The notes beneath the pieces are model-generated. The model was not told the origin of the DNA. It was given only the letters and a program-made list of their open reading frames with translations, and searched no databases. A DNA stretch of 64,000 bases from the NCBI RefSeq assembly GCF_963678795.1, contig NZ_OY787452.1, positions 310,001 through 374,000 of the forward strand, written 5' to 3'. Positions 25,480 to 34,434 of this stretch are shown here, in pieces. Made by a program: the position numbers and the translations under genes. The DNA is from an uncultured Methanoregula sp. (lineage in GTDB: Archaea > Halobacteriota > Methanomicrobia > Methanomicrobiales > Methanospirillaceae). The stretch's first letter is position 1, and the number at the start of each line of letters is the position of its first letter.

Positions 25480-27339
25480 TCAATCACTGAACTCGTGGAT
25501 GGCACTTGCAAGGTCGTGGATGTCCGGCGCCGGGACATCGATGGCGATTTTTAAAAACTCCTCGCGTTTCTTCAGTTCCGCGTCGATCATATCCCCGGTC
25601 CATCCCATCATGGCGCAGATCTCCGCGAGGACCCGGGACTGCTCGCCAGTCCGCCGGAACGAATCGGTGCCGGTATCCCATTCGAAGAGTTTCCTCGGGG
25701 TGATCGTCCCGTCTCCGCCCACGTTGATCTCGTGGATGGCATGGCAGCGACGCGTGCGATTGTTGCCGAACGTGGAGATCGACTGGCTGATTACCAGGTC
25801 GAGTGCAGTGAACATGACCGGAGGAACATTGATCGGTTCGTGGGTGAGGCGGTTGATCGCCTCGTATACGCTTCCTGCGTGGATGGTAGAGAGCGTTGCA
25901 TGGCCGGTATTCATGGCCTGGAAGAGCGTCTGAGCTTCCCTGCCCCGGACTTCCCCGACAATGATGTACTCGGGTCGCTGGCGCATGGATGATTTCAGGA
26001 GTGAGAAGAGATCGATATCTCCCTGGATGCCGGGAATGTTGAGTTCCCGTGTCAGGGTCGCGAGCCAGTTCTTGTGCGGGAGCTGTATCTCGTGAGTGTC
26101 TTCGAGGGATACGATCTTGGCATTCTGCGGTATGAAGAGGGAGACCGCGTTCATCGTCGAGGTCTTGCCGCTTGCCGTTCCTCCCGCAATGATAAGGCTT
26201 TTACGGTGGGCTATGGAGAGCCAGAGGAATGCGAGGATCTCTGCACTGTACGTCCCGAACCGGAGCAGATCGATAGGCGTCATCGGGTCGGCCCTGAATT
26301 TCCGGATGGTGAACGAGCTTCCCCTTAAGGAGACCACGTTGCTGTACGTGACCTGGACCCGTGAACCTCCTGGGAGGGTTGCATCGATCATCGGGTTGGT
26401 GAGCGAGATCTGCTTGCCCGCTTTCTGGGCAAGTTTCAGGACGAACGCATTAAGTTCTCCTTCGCGGAAGAGGACGCTTGTGGGCAGGCTGCCGTAGGTC
26501 CGGTGGAATACGAAGACCGGGAGGTTATCGCCGTTGCAGCTGATATCTTCCAGGGCTGCATCCTGCATGAGGGGTTCAAGCCGGCCAAAGCCGGAGAGAT
26601 CCCGGCGGACATAATACGCGAGGACATCGAGCCGGTCATCGGTAATATCCGGGGAAAATTCCCGGATAATGAGGCTGACAGCGTCGCGGGTGAAGCGGTG
26701 GAGCGGTGGATTTTCGGGATCATCGTAGAGAATCACTTTTCTTAAGCGGTTGTAGGTCTCCCGCAGTACGATCTCTTCACGGGAGGAGAGCGGGGGTTCG
26801 ATGACATGGTAGATGAATCCCTGGTTTCCCCTGCGGATTATCCGGATGGAGACAAATGGCTCTTCTATCCAGTAGGCATCCAGGGTTCCTGTCGGCCACT
26901 CTAAGGATGCTGGAACTGCCGGTTCCCCGGCCATGAATTCGGATGCGATAACAGGGGCTCGTGAGTTCGGTACGGACTTCTGGAACGGTCCGGGTTTTAC
27001 GCGATACCTGATCGATGAGACCGTGAGTGCCAGGAGGGTGAGCGAGACTATTCCCAGTGCTGCAAGGACCGGTATCGGGAGGATGACAAAAAGGGACATG
27101 TACCCGCTCAGGACCGCAGCAGTTCCTGCAATAAGGATGGACATATCGGCCCATGGCGTGCCGCTGCCTGTTGCCCGGGGAAGATCACAGACCCGGCTGA
27201 TGATTGCAGAAGCCGGTTTTCCCGGTTGATCCGATCCCGGTGCAGCGAAATTGCCGGATTCCGGTGTCACGCCCGTATTTTTTTGGGGGCGGCAGGTCAT
27301 TTGCCAGGCACGGGATATGATTTGTTCAAAGAATGTCAT
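25480..27339 (-). CDS. Type II/IV secretion ATPase of the pilus system (TadA/VirB11-like)
   Basis: 619 residues. Two hydrophobic stretches near residues 66-108 precede the soluble part, which is unusual for this family. Walker A is IIAGGTASGKTS, the Asp box VSLEDTHEIQL, Walker B EYIIVGEVRGREA and the His box GHATLSTIHAG. It powers pilus assembly together with the TadC-like protein encoded next. The ATG at 27339 overlaps the stop of the lipoprotein gene. Confidence 0.93.
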   Translation of the reverse strand: MTFFEQIISRAWQMTCRPQKNTGVTPESGNFAAPGSDQPGKPASAIISRVCDLPRATGSGTPWADMSILIAGTAAVLSGYMSLFVILPIPVLAALGIVSLTLLALTVSSIRYRVKPGPFQKSVPNSRAPVIASEFMAGEPAVPASLEWPTGTLDAYWIEEPFVSIRIIRRGNQGFIYHVIEPPLSSREEIVLRETYNRLRKVILYDDPENPPLHRFTRDAVSLIIREFSPDITDDRLDVLAYYVRRDLSGFGRLEPLMQDAALEDISCNGDNLPVFVFHRTYGSLPTSVLFREGELNAFVLKLAQKAGKQISLTNPMIDATLPGGSRVQVTYSNVVSLRGSSFTIRKFRADPMTPIDLLRFGTYSAEILAFLWLSIAHRKSLIIAGGTASGKTSTMNAVSLFIPQNAKIVSLEDTHEIQLPHKNWLATLTRELNIPGIQGDIDLFSLLKSSMRQRPEYIIVGEVRGREAQTLFQAMNTGHATLSTIHAGSVYEAINRLTHEPINVPPVMFTALDLVISQSISTFGNNRTRRCHAIHEINVGGDGTITPRKLFEWDTGTDSFRRTGEQSRVLAEICAMMGWTGDMIDAELKKREEFLKIAIDVPAPDIHDLASAIHEFSD

Positions 27340-28184
27340 GCAACCCCCCGGGCATGCCGGATTGCCTGTGAAAGCTCCGGCGGTATATCCTTTGACGGGC
27401 TGCTGCCTTCCACTGGAGCAGGGGTAACGATTGCACGTGGCGAATCGCCGGTGGTCACCGAGAGCGTGACATCCAGGTAATTCCCGGTGAGCGTGAGGTG
27501 GTACTGCCCTTCACCGAAGATTTTCACCGTACGGTTGGTCTTTGCTGAACTGTACTCCCGGGCATATCCATCCACTGCAATGATCTCCTTCGTTGTTGGG
27601 TTCCTGATGGTGAGCGTGAAGTAGGGCCGGGTGATTGGTTTTCCCATAGTTCCCCGGCAGGACTCAGGTTTGTCAAGGCAATCGGACTGGGGCCTGATAT
27701 CATAGGATATCAGGAGGGGTCCCTTCGTGACATTGACGACAAGGCCCGTCGCGTTGCCCCGGAGCGTGTACTTCCGGGTGAACTCCGGCACAAGGGGCGG
27801 GGGGGAGCTTGTTGTATTGACCGGGACATAAACCGGCACTGGATACGGGTCCGATGTAAGGATGGGGGGCGCTTCTGCCACCCGGGCCGGGGGTATAGCG
27901 GTCTTTTGCGGCTGTATGGCTGAGGATTTTATCTGCTGGCTGGCAGGTGAAACAGAGCTGGACGGCTGCTGAACCGAAGATGACGTTAACGTGGGAACCG
28001 GTTGTTGTTCTTCACTTGTCTGGTTCTGCAGGAGCACGAGACATCCCGGCGCCGAGGCTGCTGTGCAGAGCAGGAGCGCGAGAAGGATTGTGCACCCCGC
28101 CCGTCTTCCAGCCGGTCCCGGCTTTTTTTCACGTCGCAGTAACTGGATAATTATTCCCCCGCCCTTTCTTGAATCCTGAAGCAT
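27336..28184 (-). CDS. Putative lipoprotein, first gene of the pilus operon
   Basis: 282 residues. A basic N-terminus and a hydrophobic stretch end in TAASAPGC, a lipobox with C48 as the likely lipid-carrying residue. A Ser/Gln/Pro-rich linker (about 55-130) and a C-terminal beta domain (about 140-260, with ITRPYFTLTIRNPTTKEI) follow. It overlaps the ATPase gene by four bases and leads the operon, so it may be an external part of the pilus base or an adhesin. The function is not known. Confidence 0.75.
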   Translation of the reverse strand: MLQDSRKGGGIIIQLLRREKKPGPAGRRAGCTILLALLLCTAASAPGCLVLLQNQTSEEQQPVPTLTSSSVQQPSSSVSPASQQIKSSAIQPQKTAIPPARVAEAPPILTSDPYPVPVYVPVNTTSSPPPLVPEFTRKYTLRGNATGLVVNVTKGPLLISYDIRPQSDCLDKPESCRGTMGKPITRPYFTLTIRNPTTKEIIAVDGYAREYSSAKTNRTVKIFGEGQYHLTLTGNYLDVTLSVTTGDSPRAIVTPAPVEGSSPSKDIPPELSQAIRHARGVA

Positions 28185-28216
28185 AAGTGGGTTGGGCAGC
28201 CCAATAAATAAAGTTT

Positions 28217-28234
28217 ATTTGTTTTAAAACAAAT
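28217..28234. promoter_or_regulatory. 18-bp perfect palindrome between two divergent pilus operons
   Basis: ATTTGTTTTAAAACAAAT is fully self-complementary and lies in the AT-rich 178 bp between the lipoprotein operon and the pilin operon. Directly beside it ATTAAAAT occurs twice (about 28233-28240 and 28246-28253). TTTTAAAA can also serve as a TATA box in both directions. It is a good candidate for a shared operator and promoter. Confidence 0.55.
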
Positions 28235-28362
28235 TAAAATGATCAATTAAAATAGTTTTAACACAACCTAATTTGTTCGTGTCATCTACGGTTGGACCAT
28301 GTGGTCACTGACCCCCGGAGGTCTTTACTCATCGCATGATGGCCAAGAGTTGGAGATGAAGA

Positions 28363-28986
28363 ATGAAACAGAGAAAAACAGTACAGGAGCACGCGGTCTC
28401 ACCGGTTGTCGGCGTGATGCTGATGCTTGTTGTAACGATTATTATTGCAGCGGTCGTCTCCGCGTTTGCGGGGGGTCTATCCTCCGGCACGCAGAAAGCA
28501 CCGCAGGCTTCTATTGAAGTGAAGATCCTCTCTGAAGCGGGTAATACCATGGGAGGAACCAATGAGTACCTGATGACATTCTCCCAACAAAGTGGAGAGC
28601 CCATCAGCACTAAGGATCTGAATATCATCACTTATTACAAGAATAAGGCGGGAAAAATATACAAGAACACCCAAACTCCGACAAGCACTCCAACTGATCT
28701 TTATGGTTATGGATCAACAACCCGGGTCCCCTATATCAGCGATGCGAGACTGGGATACTCGGGAAACAATCCGTCAAAGGATTTTGGGAACTATTCCTGG
28801 AAGGTAGGAGACGTACTCAGTACCGGTTCGTCTGCCGGAACTGCGGATATTCTTGCCATCAATTCTACTGCAACACCGCATACTATACTCGACTCTGACT
28901 TTGGTCCCGGGAGCATAGTTGAGGTTAAGATCCTCCATGTACCCAGTGGCCAGTATATCTATGACAGAGAGGTGACAGTTCAATGA
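28363..28986 (+). CDS. Archaeal type IV pilin
   Basis: 207 residues. The N-terminus has the archaeal pilin signature HAVSPVVGVMLMLVVTII with a cleavage site before the helix, followed by AAVVSAFAGG. The C-terminal two thirds are beta-rich and contain NxS/T sequons. The start follows GGAGATGAAG. It overlaps the next pilin gene by four bases and is divergent from the assembly operon, so it probably encodes a main structural pilin. Confidence 0.9.
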   Translation: MKQRKTVQEHAVSPVVGVMLMLVVTIIIAAVVSAFAGGLSSGTQKAPQASIEVKILSEAGNTMGGTNEYLMTFSQQSGEPISTKDLNIITYYKNKAGKIYKNTQTPTSTPTDLYGYGSTTRVPYISDARLGYSGNNPSKDFGNYSWKVGDVLSTGSSAGTADILAINSTATPHTILDSDFGPGSIVEVKILHVPSGQYIYDREVTVQ

Positions 28987-29630
28987 TTCGCCACAATGAC
29001 AGAGCGGTTTCACCGGTAGTAGGAGTTATGCTCATGCTTGTGGTGACCATCATCATCGCAGCAGTTGTCTCCGCATTTGCCGGGAGTATGGGGAGTGAAC
29101 AGCACAAGACCCCACAGGCAACGATCGTTGCAAACGGTATTGTCCAAGGTATTCAGGATACGAACACTGCCAACTGGAAACCCGATTATCCGGGTAGCGA
29201 CTATACCACATTAAACGGTTTACAGTTTGAAAACACGGGGGGAGATTCCTTCGTATTGAACGATATTGAGGTCCAGGTCCAGGCGCAGGACGCAAAATAT
29301 ACCCTGACAACCAAAGACAGGCTGCCATCCTCGACCTGTCTGCCGGCAGGGTCAACATCCGGGGGATATTTTTTAAAGGTTGGCAACACGTCGCTGTCGG
29401 ACGCCCTGATCTCACCCGGTGACAAATTCATGCTCTACGCTGATAACTGCTACGACAGTAGTACTGCAACATATAAGGGCCAGCCATATGCACAAGGAAG
29501 ATGGATCACATGGGATCCAGCAGGTACCCAGGGCGGATTTGCAGCACAGTTGAATACGAAGATCCAGTATAAACTCATCGACAGGAGAAGCAGCCGGGCG
29601 ATAGCGAGCGGGGAGATTATCCTGCGATAA
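28983..29630 (+). CDS. Archaeal type IV pilin, second in tandem
   Basis: 215 residues. The first 35 residues are nearly identical to the previous pilin (AVSPVVGVMLMLVVTIIIAA), while the rest differs, with one internal Cys pair (STCLPAG and ADNCYD) that may form a disulfide. Such pairs with a conserved helix and variable body are common in archaeal pilin clusters. It is translationally coupled to the upstream gene by ATGA. Confidence 0.9.
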   Translation: MIRHNDRAVSPVVGVMLMLVVTIIIAAVVSAFAGSMGSEQHKTPQATIVANGIVQGIQDTNTANWKPDYPGSDYTTLNGLQFENTGGDSFVLNDIEVQVQAQDAKYTLTTKDRLPSSTCLPAGSTSGGYFLKVGNTSLSDALISPGDKFMLYADNCYDSSTATYKGQPYAQGRWITWDPAGTQGGFAAQLNTKIQYKLIDRRSSRAIASGEIILR

Positions 29631-29753
29631 AACCGGCAATGGTGTTTTGGGTATTACATCCCGTGTGCCGGAGTACCGGTCCTGTAACAATCTGAACAGG
29701 ACGAGGCACACGTCGCAGGAGCGGGAACACCAGGCAAAAAAAGGAGGATATTC

Positions 29754-30101
29754 ATGCCAGAAATTTTTGGAATCAAACCCCGGCCGGCTGCAAAACTACT
29801 TATCGGGAAATTCGGGCACAACAGCCAGCAGCTTATCGCAAAAGTGTACGTGGACATGCAGGATGATCGTTGGGCCGTGACATTCGCTTGTAACTACACC
29901 CGCAAGCCCGGCATTCACGGGCCCGAGAACCTGCTCGAAGTGCGGTACTCCTGCCCGGCGCGGGAAAGCACGAGCGTGCGGATGTTCCGCCCGGATGCCG
30001 GAGACGAGAGAACGCTTGAGACCACGCCCCTCAAAGACAGAGACGGATTCATCAGGTACGTCCTGGCAGAGGAGCATTCGCAGGCTGGCAGGGCTGCATA
30101 G
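29754..30101 (+). CDS. Hypothetical 115-residue protein
   Basis: A soluble alpha/beta protein with a strong AAGGAGG-type ribosome binding site eight bases before the ATG at 29754. It shows VYVDMQDDRWAVTFACNYTR and a Cys in RYSCPARE, with no recognised motif. It lies between the pilins and the cobamide transport operon; the structured leader of the operon starts 17 bases after its stop. Confidence 0.65.
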   Translation: MPEIFGIKPRPAAKLLIGKFGHNSQQLIAKVYVDMQDDRWAVTFACNYTRKPGIHGPENLLEVRYSCPARESTSVRMFRPDAGDERTLETTPLKDRDGFIRYVLAEEHSQAGRAA

Positions 30102-30117
30102 CCGTGTGTATATGGAT

Positions 30118-30210
30118 GGTCCCCGGTTGCCCGGGGAGTACCTGTAGTGGCTGTGCCCGGCCGTGCCGGGTAACCGGCAGGCCACGGATCCGCCCTGGCG
30201 GCTGCTTCCG
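30118..30210 (+). ncRNA. Highly structured leader of the cobamide uptake operon
   Basis: Three strong hairpins lie in 93 bases. The first is TCCCCGG-TTGC-CCGGGGA (30120-30137). The second has an outer stem GTGGCTG/CAG(G)CCAC (30147-30185) enclosing a perfect CCCGGC-CGT-GCCGGG (30156-30170). The third has an outer CGGA/TCCG and inner CCGCC-CT-GGCGG (30185-30210). The start of btuC follows 79 bases later. The sequence does not match the cobalamin riboswitch consensus that I know. It could be a regulatory RNA or a terminator-like structure after the previous gene. Confidence 0.5.
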
Positions 30211-30288
30211 CACATCGTACCGTCATGCAGCACCGGCTTATCCCCGGGTGATCCGTTGAACCAAAACCAGATGGAGTGATTAGACACT

Positions 30289-31236
30289 TTGACCCGAACC
30301 ATCCCCCTTATCCTTTGCATGATTGTCACCGCAATCCTGACAATCATACTCTGCACGTTTACCGGCCCGGCCGGTTTTGGTATCCCGACCGTTGGCCCTG
30401 GTACCGCAGATATCATAGGAGGTATCCGGCTTCCCCGGGTCCTTGCCGCATTCTTCGTTGGCGCAAGCCTTGCCGTTGCCGGTGCCGCCATGCAGTCGCT
30501 CTTCCGGAACCCGATGGCCGATCCCTACATACTCGGCACGTCCTCCGGCGGTGCGCTGGGCGCATCCATCGCCATCGTCTTTCTCGGCGGATTTTTTGTT
30601 CCGGTCTTCGCATGGATCGGTGCTGTTATTGCGATCCTCATCGTCTGGTCGATTGCCAGCCGGCAGGGCGTGATATCTGTCGAGACCCTGCTGTTGACCG
30701 GCATCGCCGTCTCGTTCTTCTTCTCGGCACTCGTCTCGTTCCTGATCGCGATTGCCGGCCAGAACGTCCACCAGATCATCTTCTGGCTCATGGGCGGGTT
30801 CTGGAATGCATCGCCGGCCGATGCAATCCTCTCGGCTGCGATCCTCGTCCCGGCCGGCCTGCTCCTCTTCTTCATGGGCCGGGACCTCAATGCTCTCTCC
30901 CTTGGCGAGGAGACTGCTGCTCACCTTGGCATCGACGCTGCACGGGCCCGCTGGGCAGTGCTCGGCGCAAGCACCCTGCTCGTTGCCGGGGCGGTCTCGA
31001 TCGCCGGCTCAATCGGGTTTGTCGGCCTTGTCACCCCGCATGTGGTCCGGATGATGTTTGGCCCGGACAACCGCATCGTTATCCCTGCCAGCATCCTCGC
31101 CGGGGGCATCCTGCTCGTTCTTTCCGACACCCTCGCCCGCACGTTCTTCTCGGACCTGCCCGTCGGGATCATCACGGCATTTATCGGGGCGCCGTTCTTC
31201 ATCTGGCTGATCTACCAGCGGGGGTCAGCCGCATGA
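30289..31236 (+). CDS. btuC: Cobamide/siderophore-type ABC transporter permease
   Basis: 315 residues with about nine or ten membrane helices of the FecCD/BtuC family. Conserved parts are GIRLPRVLAAFFVGASLAVAG, NPMADPYILGTSSGG, the LGGEETA-like coupling region (LSLGEETAAHLGID) and GFVGLVTPHVVR. The start is a TTG at 30289 with GGAGTGA nine bases upstream. It is followed by an overlapping ATPase gene and, two genes later, a binding protein. The neighbours cbiA and cbiZ indicate cobamide or cobinamide as substrate. Confidence 0.93.
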   Translation: MTRTIPLILCMIVTAILTIILCTFTGPAGFGIPTVGPGTADIIGGIRLPRVLAAFFVGASLAVAGAAMQSLFRNPMADPYILGTSSGGALGASIAIVFLGGFFVPVFAWIGAVIAILIVWSIASRQGVISVETLLLTGIAVSFFFSALVSFLIAIAGQNVHQIIFWLMGGFWNASPADAILSAAILVPAGLLLFFMGRDLNALSLGEETAAHLGIDAARARWAVLGASTLLVAGAVSIAGSIGFVGLVTPHVVRMMFGPDNRIVIPASILAGGILLVLSDTLARTFFSDLPVGIITAFIGAPFFIWLIYQRGSAA

Positions 31237-32525
31237 ATACCAGGAACCATATCAATGCCGAAAACCTCCATGCCGGTTACGGTACGGAGGATATTGTCAA
31301 AGCGGTCAGCTGCTCGTTTAGAGAGGGAACGTTCACCGGCATCATCGGGCCGAACGGCTCGGGCAAGACCACGCTCCTCAAGGCCTTCAGCCGCGTGATA
31401 CCCTCAAGCGGCATCCTCGAACTGGACGGAAAAGCGGTCAGCAGCTATACGCCGGCTGAACTGGGCATGGCGCTCGGGTTTGTCCCGCAGGACGAGGGCC
31501 GGCCATTCTCATACACGGTACTGCAGGTAGTAATGATGGCCCGGTACGCCCGGACCAGCAGGTATGCCACGCTGACCCCCGCTGATTTTGCCAGGTGCTA
31601 TCAGACGCTCGAAGAAACCGGTATCGCCCATCTGAAGGACCGCTCGATCCGGACCCTGAGCGGCGGGGAATGGCAGCGGGTACTCATTGCCCGTGCCCTT
31701 GCGCAGGATACCCGGGTGATCCTCCTCGACGAACCGACCTCTCATCTCGACTTGTCCCACCAGTCCGACATCCTCTCCCTCATGCGCAACCTTGCCGCAT
31801 CGGGCTCCACCATCATCGGCGTGTTCCACGACCTCAACATGGCTGCTCTTTACTGCGACCGGCTCATCATGATCCGGAACGGGCAGATTGTGGCCGATGA
31901 CATCCCGGCACGGGTGCTGACTCCTGAAAAGATCCGGGATGTCTACGGTGCAGACGTGGTTACTTCCTTTCACCCGGCCACCGGACGGGCTTTCCTTATC
32001 CCCCTCGACAACCCAAAACGGATCATGGATCCGGAAAAAAACCGGAATATCCTCGTGATCTCCGGTGGGGGGAGCGGTACAGACCTGCTGCACTTCCTTT
32101 CCCGAAAAGGATACATCCTCTCGGCCGGTGTCCTTGCGACAAACGACACCGATTACATAACAGTAAAAGCGCTGAAGATACCCTGCATCGCGATCCAGCC
32201 GTTCTCGCAGATCCCGGCCCATTCACTGGAAAAACTCCGGGCCCTGATCGCCAGGGCTGACCGGATCATCCTGTCGGTGCATCCCATGGGAACCGGCAAC
32301 CTCCCGGTTATTCTCGCACTCCGTGAAGCAGTTCCGGCCCGGATCATCATCCACTGTCCCGAAGGCCGCACATTCACATCCATTGATTATGCCAAAGGAA
32401 CAGCTGCTGCTGCATTATCTGACCTTTGTTCGGCCGGTGCAGAATGCACCACCGGGTTCAACGGGATACTTGACCTTCTGGAAACAGCACCCCAAAAAAA
32501 CAGCACCCCCCGGAGGGGATCATGA
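31233..32525 (+). CDS. btuD: Cobamide ABC transporter ATPase with C-terminal extra domain
   Basis: 430 residues, about 170 longer than usual BtuD. Residues 1-255 are an ABC ATPase: Walker [10 protein letters not shown], signature LSGGEWQRV, Walker [13 protein letters not shown] and the switch His in GVFHD. Residues about 265-430 form a separate alpha/beta domain starting [18 protein letters not shown], with [14 protein letters not shown] and a C-terminal helix. The extra domain may bind a nucleotide or corrinoid and sense the intracellular pool (inference). ATGA overlaps exist with btuC and with the next gene. Confidence 0.92.
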   Translation: MNTRNHINAENLHAGYGTEDIVKAVSCSFREGTFTGIIGPNGSGKTTLLKAFSRVIPSSGILELDGKAVSSYTPAELGMALGFVPQDEGRPFSYTVLQVVMMARYARTSRYATLTPADFARCYQTLEETGIAHLKDRSIRTLSGGEWQRVLIARALAQDTRVILLDEPTSHLDLSHQSDILSLMRNLAASGSTIIGVFHDLNMAALYCDRLIMIRNGQIVADDIPARVLTPEKIRDVYGADVVTSFHPATGRAFLIPLDNPKRIMDPEKNRNILVISGGGSGTDLLHFLSRKGYILSAGVLATNDTDYITVKALKIPCIAIQPFSQIPAHSLEKLRALIARADRIILSVHPMGTGNLPVILALREAVPARIIIHCPEGRTFTSIDYAKGTAAAALSDLCSAGAECTTGFNGILDLLETAPQKNSTPRRGS

Positions 32526-33271
32526 ACACGCGACCATTATTCATCTCGACCTTCTGCTGCATCGACCACCCGCTCGACTATGCTCTTGAGACCCTGGCTT
32601 CCAGGACATCGCACGTTGAAATCCTTGCGGACGGGCTGCACGACATCCTTTCGGACAACTCCCCGTGCAGCGGGTACCCGTTCTCGTACAGCGTCCACGC
32701 ACCATGCAGCGAAGTCAACATTGCCGCACTCAATGAACACATGCGGAGCGCTTCGATCAGGGTACTCGGCGAAGTCCTCGCAGCCTCGGCCCGCATCGGT
32801 GCCGGCCATCTCGTGGTCCACCCGGGTTTCTCACCCTACGAGCAGGTCAGGGACCGCTCCTATGCTTCCCTGCTGCGCTCGCTCGACGATCTTGTACATC
32901 TCCAGGAAGAGCACGGCGTCAGGGTCTGCATCGAGAACATGGGAGCCTGGGAGTGCTGCCATTTCCGGACTCCCGAATTCCTGCCGGAACTTGCCGCACG
33001 CGGCCTTGGCTGCACGCTCGATTGCGGCCATGCCCGGCTTAACGGGAATCTCGACGAATTCCTGGAAGCAGGGGGATTCTGCCATGTCCACCTCCATGAT
33101 AATGGCGGGACGGTCGATGACCATATTGCATGCGGGGCAGGGACTATCGATTTTCAGATACTCCTCAGCAAGCTCCCGCGCCATGCAACCATGGTTGTCG
33201 AGACGCGGGAACTTGCTGAAGCCGACCAGAGCATCCGATACCTTTCATCCCTCACAAACGGAGAACCGTAA
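32522..33271 (+). CDS. TIM-barrel protein of the sugar phosphate isomerase/AP endonuclease 2 superfamily
   Basis: 249 residues. Metal-ligand positions of the superfamily are present: SVHAPC, LVVHPGF, CIENMGAWE, LDCGHARL, HVHLHDNGG and VVETRE. The barrel probably binds one to three divalent ions and isomerises or hydrolyses a sugar phosphate. It lies between btuD and btuF with overlapping or abutting ends, so it is part of cobamide salvage. A role in processing the ribose or ribazole part of the nucleotide loop is a reasonable guess, not shown. Confidence 0.82.
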   Translation: MNTRPLFISTFCCIDHPLDYALETLASRTSHVEILADGLHDILSDNSPCSGYPFSYSVHAPCSEVNIAALNEHMRSASIRVLGEVLAASARIGAGHLVVHPGFSPYEQVRDRSYASLLRSLDDLVHLQEEHGVRVCIENMGAWECCHFRTPEFLPELAARGLGCTLDCGHARLNGNLDEFLEAGGFCHVHLHDNGGTVDDHIACGAGTIDFQILLSKLPRHATMVVETRELAEADQSIRYLSSLTNGEP

Positions 33272-34312
33272 ATGAAATTGGAATATCCAAAAACAAAACA
33301 GATTCCGGCTGTCCTGCTTATCCTCACGGTTGCACTGGCCCTGTGCATACTACCGGTATCGGCGATAGCCGTAACCGATGACGCCGGCAGGGTCATAACC
33401 ACAAACGCGACACCCATGCGGATCGTCTCGCTCTCCCCGTCGAATACCGAGATCCTGGCCGCACTCGGCCTGACTGACCGTATCGTCGGGGTGACCGATG
33501 TCTGCGACTATCCGCCGGAGGTAAAGAACAAGACCCGGATCGGGGGTTATTCAGCCATCAGCATCGAAAAGGTTGCCGCAGCCCGCCCGGACCTCGTGCT
33601 GGCTTCTGACCTCACACCCAAGGAGACCATTGGCCGGCTTCAGGATCTCGGCCTGCCGGTGGCAGTTGTTGTACCACGGAATATCGATCATATGATCCGG
33701 GACATCCGAATGGTCGGGGCACTGACCGGTACGGAAAACCGGGCAGAAGTGCTGGCCACAAACCTCTCGGGTCGCCTTGTCGCTGTTCTTCCCTGCCCGT
33801 CCACCGCTGCCCACCCGACCGTTGCCCACGTTGTCTGGCATAAACCTCTCTACGTGAGCGGCAATGATACCTTCCAGAGTGACGTGATCACGCATGCCGG
33901 CGGCGAGAACGCCTTTGCCGACCGGAACGGATGGAGCACCGTTTCACTGGAAGAATTTCTGATGAAGAACCCGGATATCATCATCGTGAACGGGGGAGGA
34001 GGGATGGATTCCTCACAAAAAGACGTAATCCTTGACGCATTCATGAAAAATCCGCAATACGCGTCCCTTTCTGCGGTGAAGAACAAACGCGTCTATGCTG
34101 TGAACGCCGATATTATAAGCAGGCCCGCACCGCGAATCGTGGATGCAGCAGAAGGAGCAGCCCGGCTCATCCACCCGGAGTGTTTCACGCAGGCTACCTT
34201 ATCCTCCGCGATAACCGTAACTCCCACGGCAAGATCGCCGGGGTTCTGTGCGGGAAGTGCGATCCTGCTCATCTCGCTGGTCATTCTCCTGCAACGGAAA
34301 AGGAGGGAATGA
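33272..34312 (+). CDS. btuF: Cobamide ABC transporter substrate-binding protein with C-terminal anchor
   Basis: 346 residues. A signal peptide (about 1-31), then a BtuF/FecB-type two-lobed binding domain (RIVSLSPSNTEILAALGL, VGVTDVCDYPPEV, YVSGNDTFQSDVI, DIIIVNGGGG). The C-terminal tail has SPGF followed by a hydrophobic helix and RKRRE, which matches the PGF-CTERM sorting signal used by archaeosortase A. It would therefore be processed and lipid-anchored at the cell surface. It starts directly after the TIM-barrel stop. Confidence 0.9.
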   Translation: MKLEYPKTKQIPAVLLILTVALALCILPVSAIAVTDDAGRVITTNATPMRIVSLSPSNTEILAALGLTDRIVGVTDVCDYPPEVKNKTRIGGYSAISIEKVAAARPDLVLASDLTPKETIGRLQDLGLPVAVVVPRNIDHMIRDIRMVGALTGTENRAEVLATNLSGRLVAVLPCPSTAAHPTVAHVVWHKPLYVSGNDTFQSDVITHAGGENAFADRNGWSTVSLEEFLMKNPDIIIVNGGGGMDSSQKDVILDAFMKNPQYASLSAVKNKRVYAVNADIISRPAPRIVDAAEGAARLIHPECFTQATLSSAITVTPTARSPGFCAGSAILLISLVILLQRKRRE

Positions 34313-34434
34313 TGGAACCGAATACAGAATTCCGGCCAGGTAATATTTGCCCTCTCTTGCCGGCGGAATCCAGAATGCCGGGAAAAACCGGCATTAATGA
34401 CAAGACCGGGCTAGGGGGTTTAGTGTGCCGGTAA
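34312..34434 (+). CDS. 40-codon ORF between btuF and cbiA
   Basis: The ATG at 34312 overlaps the btuF stop by one base and has AGGAGGG five bases upstream. The frame ends at 34434, overlapping the GTG start of cbiA by ten bases. It has two Cys residues and many Gly/Pro, without a known motif. The ribosome binding site and overlaps suggest that it is translated, at least as a coupling device for cbiA, whose own start has no separate strong site. Confidence 0.4.
   Translation: MEPNTEFRPGNICPLLPAESRMPGKTGINDKTGLGGLVCR

Noticed and set aside
30102..30288. Classical cobalamin riboswitch
   Set aside because: The hairpins are strong, but I cannot find the conserved core segments of that class in the leader or in the cbiM upstream region.
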